Positions 25,607 through 33,327 of a stretch of 46,735 nucleotides of DNA are shown in pieces; the stretch's first letter is position 1; every line of letters starts with the position of its first letter. The notes under the pieces were generated by a model. It did not search any database and was not told the origin of the DNA. It saw only the letters and a program-made list of their open reading frames with translations. The stretch is from the NCBI GenBank assembly GCA_013375375.1, contig JABXJX010000007.1, positions 1-46,735 of the forward strand, in the 5' to 3' direction. This DNA comes from Desulfobacterales bacterium. GTDB taxonomy: Bacteria; Desulfobacterota; Desulfobacteria; Desulfobacterales; C00003060. A program made the position numbers and the translations under genes.

Positions 25607-25697
25607 TGCTTGGAAGACGGTTGCGCGTAACCGATTGAGTAGAAGTACTACGTGCGAAGACTCTCCGCTTAAGGCTCAAGGAATTGGAAACCACTCG

Positions 25698-25946
25698 TTA
25701 ATCTTCGACCTTGATCTTGGTCAGCCTGGACTTTCTTGTCCCAGCGCCCTTCTTTATAGCGTCAATCCGTTCGTCTATGAGGGACTTGATTCCTTCGAGA
25801 AATTCAATCCGAGCATTGTTCATGTGTTCAAAAAAGGCTGACTTTTTCTCAGTTACATCCCTGATGCCTCCAAGAAACAGACACAGAGGACAAACAATGC
25901 CCTCTTCTTTTTCTTTCGTTTTACTCGTTCTCTTTTTACCGGCCAT
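25698..25946 (-). CDS. Small hypothetical protein coupled to arsA
   Basis: 82 residues from ATG 25946, which overlaps the end of the ArsA gene by 11 bases and has its ribosome binding site (TTTGGAGGAAATT) inside that gene; the track start at 25958 is four codons earlier. It has a lysine-rich N-terminus (MAGKKRTSKTKEKEE), a CPLC pair and an amphipathic helix (SAFFEHMNNARIEFLEGIKSL). No family is recognised. The coupling suggests equimolar expression with the ArsA/Get3 ATPase and possibly a partner role; that is inference. Confidence 0.72.
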   Translation of the reverse strand: MAGKKRTSKTKEKEEGIVCPLCLFLGGIRDVTEKKSAFFEHMNNARIEFLEGIKSLIDERIDAIKKGAGTRKSRLTKIKVED

Positions 25947-27129
25947 AATTTCCTCCAAATTTGATTATAACCTTGTCTCTTTCTATCTTCGCACCCGAAG
26001 GTTCTCTGGTGGCTATGTTGCGTGGGAGCAACACGTAGCGCTTAAACCCACCGATGCGAACGATTAACTCCTCGTTCCGTTTACTCAGCTCCACCTCCTT
26101 TTTCGTGAGGAAGGGGATTTTTATATCCAGAAAGTAATCTTCCCGGTCCTTTCTGAATGTATAAGGGGTGTCTGCATAGAGGATTTGCTCCGGATTGAGT
26201 TTGCCGTAGATCTCTTTGGCGAGTTTCGACAGTTCCGCCATACCCACGACCTGATCACTTAGCATGGGGACCTTGAGGATCGGAATGGGACTGAATAGTT
26301 GCTCGGTCTCCTTAATGTAGCGCTCTTGGGTTTCTTTCCATCGGGCAAAATAGTCATCTTCAACCGCCTCTGGTAGCATGCGATTAATGACGACCGCATC
26401 CACACACATCTTGTAGAGGCAAAAATACATGTAGGCCCGCTGTGTTTCTTTCAAGATGATCTTTTCAGGATTCGTGATCAAACGCACAGTGGTGATATTG
26501 GGATCGGACAGGATTCCGTCGATTCCTTCCAGTCGATCAAAGAGTCTCTGGATCGTGGAAAAATACTCGTCTTCCGGGAGGGGGACCTCGTAAAGCTTCT
26601 TGGCGATGGGCCGGGCTATCTTGACGATCCTTCGCTCAACATCAAAGAGTTTTTTCATGTACCATTCCAGGCTCGTGGGGATGCTGATAAACCGGATCGA
26701 CTCTCCAGTGGGCGCACAGTCAAGAAGGATCGCGTCATAGCGCTTCTTGGTCACGTAGCGGTTGATATACAAGAGCGAACACACCTCCTCCATGCCGGGG
26801 AGTATGGCAAGCTCCTCTGCCAGGACCTCATCAATGCCGGAGATGTTCAATAGGCTGCTAATGTACTTGTGGACTTCCCCCCAGTTTTTTGCGATCTCTT
26901 CCTGTACATCCACCTCCTGGATGGAGAGGTTTTTAGCCACCCGGATGGGCTTCCCCTTGTTCTTGTCCATGAGGGCCTTGTCAAGGTCAAAAGAATCGAC
27001 CAGGCTATGGGCTGTATCAAGGGACATGATGAGGGTCTTGAGGCCTTTTTGGGCACAGGCCACCCCGCTTGCCGCCGCAATGGTGGTCTTGCCGACACCA
27101 CCCTTTCCTGCAAAAAGGACAATTCTCAT
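25936..27129 (-). CDS. ArsA/Get3 (TRC40)-family ATPase
   Basis: 397 residues. The deviant Walker A is GKGGVGKTTIAAA at 9-20, the switch I region SLDTAHSLVDSF near 36-47 and the switch II DCAPTGESIRF near 145-155. A TRC40-like insert follows and the last ~80 residues (FLDIKIPFLTKKEVELSKRN, IRIGG-like strands) look like the alpha-crystallin-type ArsA_HSP20 domain. There are no paired metal-binding cysteines of the arsenite site and no arsB/arsD/arsR nearby, so arsenite export is unlikely; a Get3-like chaperone or an unassigned cytoplasmic role fits better. A small gene overlaps its 3' end. The start is ATG 27129 with a modest ribosome binding site. Confidence 0.92.
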   Translation of the reverse strand: MRIVLFAGKGGVGKTTIAAASGVACAQKGLKTLIMSLDTAHSLVDSFDLDKALMDKNKGKPIRVAKNLSIQEVDVQEEIAKNWGEVHKYISSLLNISGIDEVLAEELAILPGMEEVCSLLYINRYVTKKRYDAILLDCAPTGESIRFISIPTSLEWYMKKLFDVERRIVKIARPIAKKLYEVPLPEDEYFSTIQRLFDRLEGIDGILSDPNITTVRLITNPEKIILKETQRAYMYFCLYKMCVDAVVINRMLPEAVEDDYFARWKETQERYIKETEQLFSPIPILKVPMLSDQVVGMAELSKLAKEIYGKLNPEQILYADTPYTFRKDREDYFLDIKIPFLTKKEVELSKRNEELIVRIGGFKRYVLLPRNIATREPSGAKIERDKVIIKFGGNYGR

Positions 27130-27498
27130 GGATAATCCTTATTCGACCCCTCAGCCTACTTGTCTGTAAATTCTACATCATTCTCTTCACACCAGTCTAT
27201 AGCAATTTGCTTTATTGGAAAAGATAGGAAAAGATAGGGGAGGTTGGTAGGTTTTAAAGGTTATTAATCCCTGTCTCTTTTATCATAAGCCCTTTCGATC
27301 GCCTTCCGTCCAGAGCGAAAGTTAATGTAACCTGCAATTCCTACCAGCGCCTCCTATTATACTACGAAGGTTCGGCCACACTATGTGACGTATTGTTGGT
27401 CTTCTGCGATTTTGTATTGCTGTTCTAGTTGCTTTCCATCCCAGGTTTTGTAGCCGTATCCCCGATAGATGGGGTCAAACCTTGATTTGTGATCAAGC
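27130..27498. other. Gene-free stretch
   Basis: Nearly 370 bp without a credible gene. It contains an AAGATAGGGGAGGTTGG segment resembling the edge of the dispersed repeat (ATAGGGGAC...) but no more of it. No tRNA, promoter or strong hairpin seen. Confidence 0.5.
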
Positions 27499-27604
27499 CC
27501 AAACCTTCGGTATGTTAATCACTGATCAAGGTTTGACCCCATTTTCTTGTTCCAAACCTTCGGTATGTTAATCACTGATCAAGGTTTGACCCCATTTTCT
27601 TGTT
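27499..27604. repeat. Perfect 53-bp tandem duplication
   Basis: The unit CCAAACCTTCGGTATGTTAA...CCATTTTCTTGTT occurs twice head to tail (27499-27551 and 27552-27604) without a mismatch that I can see. Each unit contains GATCAAGGTTTGACCCC. The second unit supplies the last codons and stop of the truncated ORF6N gene. Identity implies a recent event. Confidence 0.88.
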
Positions 27605-27868
27605 TGTGAATGCGTGAACCCTCTTAGAATACTTGATTTGGGGGGATGTCACAATTTGTGATATCCTCATAATCTCATCGCGGATCAACTCAAACATGAA
27701 ATCTTTGGGGAATCGTTTGATATTTCGACGGACAGCTTGGTTTAACACCCTGGTTTCAACACCGTAAAGATGCGCCAGGTCCCTATCCAGCAAAACCTTA
27801 TGTCCACGAATTAATAAAATCGCCTGTTCGATTCGTTCAACAGGAACAGTTGATTTCCGTTTTCCCAT
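27572..27868 (-). pseudogene. ORF6N-domain protein, 3'-truncated
   Basis: 98 residues from ATG 27868, chosen for its ribosome binding site (AAAGAGGGGATT). The ORF6N core is clear: [40 protein letters not shown] and [10 protein letters not shown]. Normal ORF6N proteins continue with a YAFTEQG-type motif and ~70 more residues; here the sequence passes from SKRVHAFTN into [10 protein letters not shown], the last part being encoded by the tandem repeat, and stops. ORF6N/KilA-N modules are DNA-binding domains of phage and mobile elements. The product is therefore probably a fragment, although the DNA-binding part could still be made. Confidence 0.75.
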
Positions 27869-27884
27869 AATCCCCTCTTTCATT

Positions 27885-27911
27885 TTTGAAATCACAATTT
27901 GTGATTTCAAA
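27885..27911. promoter_or_regulatory. Operator-like palindrome upstream of the ORF6N gene
   Basis: TTTGAAATCACAA-T-TTGTGATTTCAAA, perfect 13-bp arms around one central base, 17 bp upstream of the chosen start codon. A close relative, GGATGTCACAA-T-TTGTGATATCC (one arm mismatch), lies inside the same gene at 27644-27666. The shared core TCACAATTTGTGA suggests a binding site for a DNA-binding protein, possibly the ORF6N product itself. Confidence 0.55.
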
Positions 27912-27977
27912 GTACAAGTACGTATCGTTATTTTTCTTCAATCCTGTCTAAAACATTTTCTCCGGCCGCCCCAACGC

Positions 27978-28015
27978 AAAAAACCCCGTTCTCATTTTGA
28001 GAAACGGGGTTTTTG
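27978..28015. terminator. Strong rho-independent-type hairpin
   Basis: AAAAAACCCCGTT followed by CTCATTTTGAG and AAACGGGGTTTTT: a GC-rich stem flanked by A and T tracts on the two sides, so it can work in both directions. It separates the ORF6N remnant from the mltG/dcw region. Confidence 0.8.
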
Positions 28016-28020
28016 GGGTT

Positions 28021-28352
28021 AATGGATCATGGCGGAATATTGGAGCCCTATCAGTGGAGCCGTGGCTTTGTCAAGGACTACTGTGTGTAATTATTTACTT
28101 ATTTGGGGAGTGACTCTTGCTGATGACTAACTGTAACAAAAGGTAACGATTCTGATAAAAATGGCCGATAAAAAGTGTATAGATATTACACAGTCAAAAA
28201 AGAATTCATCAAATCCTGTAGATCCTGTCTAACTCAGCCATATGAAGTAAAAAAACATGGCGTCCAGCATGTTATGGTTTGACCATATCGCAATTTATTG
28301 TTAAAATTGTTTTTATTTACGAACCACTTATGTTTGACATGAGCGAGATCCA
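28021..28352. other. Gene-free leader upstream of mltG
   Basis: About 330 bp, AT-rich towards mltG. No gene, repeat or clear hairpin. TTTGACATGAGCGAG just before the mltG start contains a TTGACA-like hexamer but without a fitting -10 ahead of the gene. Confidence 0.45.
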
Positions 28353-29357
28353 GTGAAACCGTCAAGAATCATATCCTTTGTGGTCCTTATCCTTTTCCTT
28401 GCGGCCGCGTGCGCGGGGTTCTCCTTTTATCGATACGCCACAATACCGGCCAGCGCCTCTGAGACGGGCGTCGTGGTCTGGATAAAACCGGGTCAGAGTT
28501 TCTCTGAAACAATTGCCCAACTTGAAGAAGCCGGTTTAGTGCGGCACCCGAAAAAGTTTCGATGGCTTGCCTGTCTCATGCGGGATGAGAGGCACATACG
28601 GGCCGGAGAATATTTGATTCGGGCATCTATGCCGCCTTTGGCAATCCTGAATACTTTAGTCAGTGGCGAAACACTACTTCATAAAGTAGTCGTCCCCGAG
28701 GGTGCCACGGTCCTTAAGATAGGGAAGATCATTGAAAAAGCCGGGCTCGTGTCTGGAGATGCCTTTTTGCGGGCCGCCGGCGATCCCGTCCTCATAAAAA
28801 CCCTTGGCCTGGAAAGTCACAGCCTTGAAGGATATCTCTTCCCTGAAACGTATCACTTCCCAAGGGGTGTGACGGCTGAAGATGTGATAAAGAAGATGGT
28901 CGCCAATTTTCGTTCGGTCTTCACAGCGGAATCGGCCAGACAGGCCGACGCCATGGGTTTTACCACGCATCAGGTAGTAACGCTTGCCTCTATTGTTGAA
29001 AAGGAGACGGCAAGGCCCGAAGAACGGCCTCTTATAGCGGCCGTGTTTTTGAATCGGCTGAAACATCACATGCGCCTTGAGAGCGACCCTACGGTCATCT
29101 ACGGCATCAAGGACTTTAACGGGAACCTGACTCGCAAGGATCTCAAGACCATGACTCCGTATAATACTTACAAGATCAAGGGCCTGCCTCCGGGCCCCAT
29201 TGCAAATCCCGGACGAGCCTCCATTGAGGCCGTCCTTTATCCGTCCAAAGAACCCTACCTGTACTTTGTGTCAAAGAATGACGGCTCTCACCACTTTTCC
29301 CCCACCCTGCGCGAGCACAACCGGATGGTGCAACGATATCAGCTCCACCGACCGTAG
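28353..29357 (+). CDS. mltG: Endolytic murein transglycosylase MltG
   Basis: 334 residues with an N-terminal membrane anchor (IISFVVLILFLAAACAGFSF, about 5-24) and the YceG-like catalytic domain. Key motifs are SLEGYLFPETYHFPRG near 155-170, ASIVEKETARPEERP near 212 (with the catalytic Glu in the ETA segment), RLESDPTVIYG near 245 and NTYKIKGLPPGPIANPG near 270. MltG cleaves nascent glycan strands at the inner membrane and is thought to set their length. Its place just ahead of the dcw cluster suits a cell-wall role, but a 254-bp gap with its own promoter separates it from mraZ. Start GTG 28353 has a weak ribosome binding site. Confidence 0.94.
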   Translation: MKPSRIISFVVLILFLAAACAGFSFYRYATIPASASETGVVVWIKPGQSFSETIAQLEEAGLVRHPKKFRWLACLMRDERHIRAGEYLIRASMPPLAILNTLVSGETLLHKVVVPEGATVLKIGKIIEKAGLVSGDAFLRAAGDPVLIKTLGLESHSLEGYLFPETYHFPRGVTAEDVIKKMVANFRSVFTAESARQADAMGFTTHQVVTLASIVEKETARPEERPLIAAVFLNRLKHHMRLESDPTVIYGIKDFNGNLTRKDLKTMTPYNTYKIKGLPPGPIANPGRASIEAVLYPSKEPYLYFVSKNDGSHHFSPTLREHNRMVQRYQLHRP

Positions 29358-29530
29358 CTTTTGTTCGGCTTTTTTATGTTTACACTTCATATAGTGCCCC
29401 TGCAGATGTGTCGCTACTATATATTGGTGGCGCATAGCACCCCACAAAAAACCACAGGGCGTCGCCCGCCTTTTCGATTTTAACCTCCACTAATTATTTA
29501 AAAAATAATAACCTCATTTATATTTTTTTC

Positions 29531-29559
29531 TTGACATTACAGCGTCGAGTCGGTATTAA
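29531..29559 (+). promoter_or_regulatory. Promoter of the dcw cluster
   Basis: TTGACA (29531-29536), a 17-bp spacer, then TATTAA (29554-29559, four of six matches to TATAAT) in AT-rich surroundings. It lies ~50 bp upstream of mraZ and is the only good promoter candidate before the cluster. Confidence 0.65.
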
Positions 29560-29568
29560 ATTAAATAG

Positions 29569-29603
29569 TGGCGCAAAGTGGATGTAGTTAGAACCTGTTG
29601 AGG
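29569..29603 (+). promoter_or_regulatory. Possible MraZ operator repeats
   Basis: Pentamers TGGCG, TGGAT, TAGAA and TGAGG follow each other at exact 10-bp spacing between the promoter and mraZ. Known MraZ sites are TGGGN repeats with 5-bp spacers upstream of mraZ. The match here is degenerate, and the last pentamer also serves as ribosome binding site. Confidence 0.35.
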
Positions 29604-29611
29604 TTAAAATT

Positions 29612-30061
29612 ATGTTTCGGGGCAGCTCATTTCATAACATGGATTCTAAGGGTCGATTGATTATCCCGACCCGTTTTCGGGATGTATTGAAGCAGAGCAG
29701 CGTGGACGGGCTTATGATCTCTAAGATGGATGCCGCCCTCTTCTGCTATACCTTCGAAGAATGGCGAAAGATTGAAGATCGTATCCTCAGCCTTGCCGTG
29801 AAGAGTGAAAATATGCGTCGTTTCCGGCGTATTTTTGTAGGCGGCGCCCATGAATGTCTCCTTGACAAACAGTCACGCATTTTGATCCCGCCGAGCCTTC
29901 GGCAGTATGCGGGTCTGAACAAAGGAATCGTTCTTGTAGGGGTGCTCGATCATTTTGAGATATGGGCCAAGGAAAACTGGACCCGGGAAGACGAGAACCT
30001 GCACAATGATGTTATTAAAAACGAAAAGTTAAGGAACGAGATTGCTGAACTGGGGCTATAA
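29612..30061 (+). CDS. mraZ: Transcriptional regulator MraZ
   Basis: 149 residues, the usual MraZ length, with two SpoVT/AbrB-like half-domains, each carrying the family loop: NMDSKGRLIIPTRFR near 9-23 and LDKQSRILIPPSLRQ near 87-101. MraZ binds repeats ahead of its own gene and regulates the dcw cluster, in E. coli as a repressor. It is first in the cluster, as normal. The ribosome binding site is TTGAGG eight bases before the ATG. A 112-bp gap separates it from rsmH. Confidence 0.96.
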   Translation: MFRGSSFHNMDSKGRLIIPTRFRDVLKQSSVDGLMISKMDAALFCYTFEEWRKIEDRILSLAVKSENMRRFRRIFVGGAHECLLDKQSRILIPPSLRQYAGLNKGIVLVGVLDHFEIWAKENWTREDENLHNDVIKNEKLRNEIAELGL

Positions 30062-30173
30062 CTTCGTTAATCTTAAGATTGCGGGTCATTAACGAAGCTT
30101 GGGAACTAACAGGACCAGGGCTTATTATTATGATGAAAATCTTTTGAATTAACGGGATAAAGGTGAATTGGCC

Positions 30174-31115
30174 ATGCAATACCGCCATGTCCCGGTCATG
30201 GTCAAAGAAGTCATTGAATATCTAAACTGCTTACCCGGCAAGACATATGTGGATGGTACCTTGGGGGGAGGTGGCCATGCCAAGGCTATTTTGGAGGCTA
30301 TTGGTTCAGACGGTTCTCTTATCGGCATCGACAAAGATCCGGATGCGATTGCCCACGCCGGGAAATCCCTCCATTCGTTTAAACCGAACGTTCAAATCTT
30401 TCACGATAACTTTACCAATCTCCCGGAAATTCTTTCCAGGTTACACATCACCGGGGTTGACGGGATTTTGCTGGACCTGGGGCTTTCACTCTACCAACTG
30501 GAAGGAAGCGGTCGGGGTTTCAGCTTCATGCGTGATGAGCCGCTGGATATGCGTATGAATCCTGAGCAGGGGCAAACAGCCGAAGAGCTTGTAAACAGGC
30601 TATCGAAAAAGAGGCTTGCGGAGCTGATATCCCGGTATGGGGAGGAGCCGAGGGCCGCTCGTATTGCAAAATCTATTGTGGATAGCCGTCATCAACAGGC
30701 GATTCAATCAAGCTTACAATTTGCCGAAATCGTCAAGAAGGCGATTCCGGCTAAATATCGCCGGGGGCGAATCCATCCGGCCACACGGACATTTCAAGCT
30801 ATAAGGATTGCGGTGAACCAGGAACTTGAGGCCCTGGAAAAATTCTTTGACGATGCAATCAATCTCCTGAATCCAAGAGGTCGGTTTTGCGTCCTGTCGT
30901 TCCATTCACTGGAAGACCGTATCGTCAAGGAGCGTTTCAAAGTCCTCGCCCGGGGGTGTACCTGCCCGCCGCGTTTTCCGCAATGTGTGTGCGGAAAAGT
31001 CCCCCAGGTCTCTATCTTGACCAAGAAGCCGGTACGGCCCGGTCAAGCAGAGGTACAGGCAAATCCCATGGCTCGAAGCGCAAAGCTCAGGGCGGCGGAA
31101 CGGCTTGGGGATTGA
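30174..31115 (+). CDS. rsmH: 16S rRNA (cytosine-1402-N4) methyltransferase RsmH
   Basis: 313 residues from ATG 30174 (ribosome binding site AAAGGTG, eight-base spacing); the track TTG two codons earlier is less likely. The SAM-binding glycine loop is VDGTLGGGGHAKAI near 25-38, followed by GIDKDPDAIAHA and DGILLDLGLSLYQLE near 100. The C-terminal HSLEDRIVKERF and the cysteine-containing CTCPPRFPQCVCGK near 263 are typical. It methylates C1402 of 16S rRNA. It is the second dcw gene, as usual. The frame ends in AERLGD with the stop at the very edge of a heptamer repeat array. Confidence 0.96.
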   Translation: MQYRHVPVMVKEVIEYLNCLPGKTYVDGTLGGGGHAKAILEAIGSDGSLIGIDKDPDAIAHAGKSLHSFKPNVQIFHDNFTNLPEILSRLHITGVDGILLDLGLSLYQLEGSGRGFSFMRDEPLDMRMNPEQGQTAEELVNRLSKKRLAELISRYGEEPRAARIAKSIVDSRHQQAIQSSLQFAEIVKKAIPAKYRRGRIHPATRTFQAIRIAVNQELEALEKFFDDAINLLNPRGRFCVLSFHSLEDRIVKERFKVLARGCTCPPRFPQCVCGKVPQVSILTKKPVRPGQAEVQANPMARSAKLRAAERLGD

Positions 31116-31216
31116 TGATTGATGATTGACGATTGAATTGAATATTGAGTCTTTCAATTGACAATCGACAATCGACAATCGACAATCGACAATAGTCATT
31201 AGTCACTGGTCAAAGC
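31111..31216. repeat. Heptanucleotide repeat array at the rsmH/ftsL junction
   Basis: GATTGAT, GATTGAC and GATTGAA units on the left, CGACAAT units (four in a row) on the right, then AGTCATT/AGTCACT units, all in 7-base register. The left and right halves are roughly inverse complements, so the array can fold into an imperfect hairpin around CAATTGA/TCAATTG. It fills the gap between rsmH and ftsL. Confidence 0.85.
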
Positions 31217-31247
31217 ATTTCGTAACGGCTGCTTAGAGAGGGGCGCT

Positions 31248-31526
31248 GTGAAAAGAAAGGGGCGACATCACATGATGGCCGTATGGGTCGTACTCATGGT
31301 GGTCTTTATAGCAGAACTCCTGGTCTATACCTGGTGCAGGGTGCAGTACGTGCGAACCGGGTATGAGATTGCCCAGACTACTATAGAGCACCAGCGCTTG
31401 ATGGAACTTCACAGGAAGCTGAAGGTAGAGGATGCCCGTTTGAAATCCCCTGAACGTATCGCCCGCATAGCCCGGCAACGAGGGCTGGTGATGCCTGATT
31501 CAAAACAGGTGGTAGTGATTCCATGA
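31248..31526 (+). CDS. ftsL: Cell division protein FtsL
   Basis: 92 residues with the bitopic layout of FtsL: short basic N-terminus (KRKGRHH), one membrane helix (MMAVWVVLMVVFIAELLVYTW, about 9-29) and a periplasmic coiled-coil (YEIAQTTIEHQRLMELHRKL) ending in RIARQRGLVMPDSKQVVVIP. FtsL forms the FtsQLB complex with FtsQ and FtsB. The call relies strongly on position, directly before ftsI with a 4-base overlap, and on the P-E-R-I-A-R-Q-R-G-L pattern. Start is GTG 31248 with AGAGAGGGG as ribosome binding site. Confidence 0.9.
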   Translation: MKRKGRHHMMAVWVVLMVVFIAELLVYTWCRVQYVRTGYEIAQTTIEHQRLMELHRKLKVEDARLKSPERIARIARQRGLVMPDSKQVVVIP

Positions 31527-33295
31527 TGACACGAAGCACAAAGAAATCGAATCCGTTAAAGTGGGTCCGGTTTCGGGTCATTCTGGTGGGGACTGTTTTT
31601 GGTCTTTGCTTTGCTTTTTTAGTGGGGCGGGCTTTTCAATTGCAGATCCTTGAAGGCGAGCAGCTTAAGACCAAGGCCGCGGTTCAATACAAGAGGGCCC
31701 TTAACAACAGGCCCGAACGGGGTACCATCTATGACCGAAACCACGCGGAGCTGGCGTCAAGCATCAAGGTAGCTTCAATCTGCGCCTATCCAGAGCAGAT
31801 TTCTTCTCCGAGACAGACCGCCTCGGCCCTTGCCCGTGCCTTAAACCTGGAGCGAGATTCCATCTTAGGGAAACTATCCTCCAGCAAGAACTTTGTCTGG
31901 ATCAAAAGGCACGCGGATCCCACAGAGGTCTCGGCGGTCAGAAAATTAGATGTGGACGGAATCGACTTTGTCACGGAGAGCCGCCGGTTTTATCCCCTGA
32001 AGAACCTGGCTTCACAGGTAATAGGGTTTTGCGGGATGGACGGGATGGGCCTGGAGGGCCTGGAATTCTATTATGACTCATTCTTGAATGGCCGCGAAAA
32101 CAGCCGGACGGTTCTGATAGATGCCCTTGGCCGGGGCTTTACGGCTAAAGGTCCCTTTCATGAAGGCAAACCAGTGTATAACCTGATTTTGACCATTGAA
32201 AAAAACATTCAGTATATTGCCGAGCAGGCCCTCTCTGAAGGCGTAAAAAAGTTTTGGGCCAAGTCGGGCACGGCGCTGGTTATAGTTCCCAGGACAGGAG
32301 AAATCCTGGCCATGGCCCACGTGCCGAGGTTTAACCCGAATGCCTTCAGCCAATACGAACCCTGGTTATGGCGAAATCGTGCGATCACGGACTCCTTTGA
32401 GCCTGGTTCTACCTTCAAGATACTCGTTGCCGCTTCAGCGCTGGAATCAGGAGCCTGCACACCTAATTCAGAGTTTTACTGCGAGAATGGCGCCTATCGA
32501 ATCGGCAGAAATGTGGTGCACGACATTCGTCCTTATGCCACGCTTTCGTTTCAGGATATCCTGAAATACTCCAGCAACATCGGCGCCGCCAAGATGGGAG
32601 AAAAGGTCGGATCGGCTTACCTCTACCACAAACTCAAGGAATTCGGTTTTGGAGACAGGTCCGGTATCGACTGTCCGGGCGAGACCCGTGGCAGCTTACT
32701 CCCTGTTGGACGCTGGTCTGAGATCGATGCCGGGGCAATCTGCTTTGGGCAGAGCGTTTCCGTGTCGGCCTTGCAGATCGCGGCAGCAGTCTCTGCCATA
32801 GCGAATGATGGATTCCTGATGAAGCCGTATTTGGTGCAGGAGATGACGGACGTGCAGGGCCGCGTAGTAAAACGTTTTAAGCCCACTGTTTTACGACAGG
32901 TCGTTTCATCTAAAAACGCCCGGCGCTTGACACGTATGATGGAAAGAATCGTGGAGAAAGGTGGTACCGGTGTCCGGGCAGCCTTGAAGAACTATAAAGT
33001 TGCCGGAAAGACCGGTACGGCCCAGAAGGCCGATCCTGCAGGAGGCGGGTATTCAGATGACAGATACATAACCTCCTTTGTAGGATTTGTACCTGCTGAA
33101 CGCCCGGAGATTCTGGTCCTGGTCGTTATTGATGAGCCTCAGAAGAGTCATTATGGCGGAGTGGTGGCCGCTCCAGTGTTTAAACGTATAGCCCGAGAGA
33201 CTCTTCGGCATTTGAAGGTTCCTCCCGAGGTGGCTGTTGCCCAAATCGCCACAATGCAGATGTCGTCGGAAGCCGTGAGGGGACATCTTTTTTGA
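31523..33295 (+). CDS. ftsI: Septal peptidoglycan transpeptidase FtsI (PBP3)
   Basis: 590 residues. A membrane anchor (VILVGTVFGLCFAFLVG, about 19-35) is followed by the class B PBP dimerisation domain (NNRPERGTIYDRNHAELA near 61-78) and the transpeptidase. The active-site motifs are the SxxK serine in EPGSTFKI (S296), SSN in KYSSNIGAAK near 349 and KTGTAQKA near 495. There is no PASTA domain, so it is FtsI rather than SpoVD-like. It cross-links septal peptidoglycan as partner of FtsW. It overlaps ftsL by four bases (ATGA) and its end meets the first frame of murE, indicating coupled translation. Confidence 0.96.
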   Translation: MMTRSTKKSNPLKWVRFRVILVGTVFGLCFAFLVGRAFQLQILEGEQLKTKAAVQYKRALNNRPERGTIYDRNHAELASSIKVASICAYPEQISSPRQTASALARALNLERDSILGKLSSSKNFVWIKRHADPTEVSAVRKLDVDGIDFVTESRRFYPLKNLASQVIGFCGMDGMGLEGLEFYYDSFLNGRENSRTVLIDALGRGFTAKGPFHEGKPVYNLILTIEKNIQYIAEQALSEGVKKFWAKSGTALVIVPRTGEILAMAHVPRFNPNAFSQYEPWLWRNRAITDSFEPGSTFKILVAASALESGACTPNSEFYCENGAYRIGRNVVHDIRPYATLSFQDILKYSSNIGAAKMGEKVGSAYLYHKLKEFGFGDRSGIDCPGETRGSLLPVGRWSEIDAGAICFGQSVSVSALQIAAAVSAIANDGFLMKPYLVQEMTDVQGRVVKRFKPTVLRQVVSSKNARRLTRMMERIVEKGGTGVRAALKNYKVAGKTGTAQKADPAGGGYSDDRYITSFVGFVPAERPEILVLVVIDEPQKSHYGGVVAAPVFKRIARETLRHLKVPPEVAVAQIATMQMSSEAVRGHLF

Positions 33296-33327
33296 GGACA
33301 CGGTATGTTGGAGGTGCCGGCGGAGGG

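Noticed and set aside
25936-27129. Arsenic resistance operon
   Set aside because: No arsB, arsC, arsD or arsR is adjacent and the cysteine metal site is not seen.
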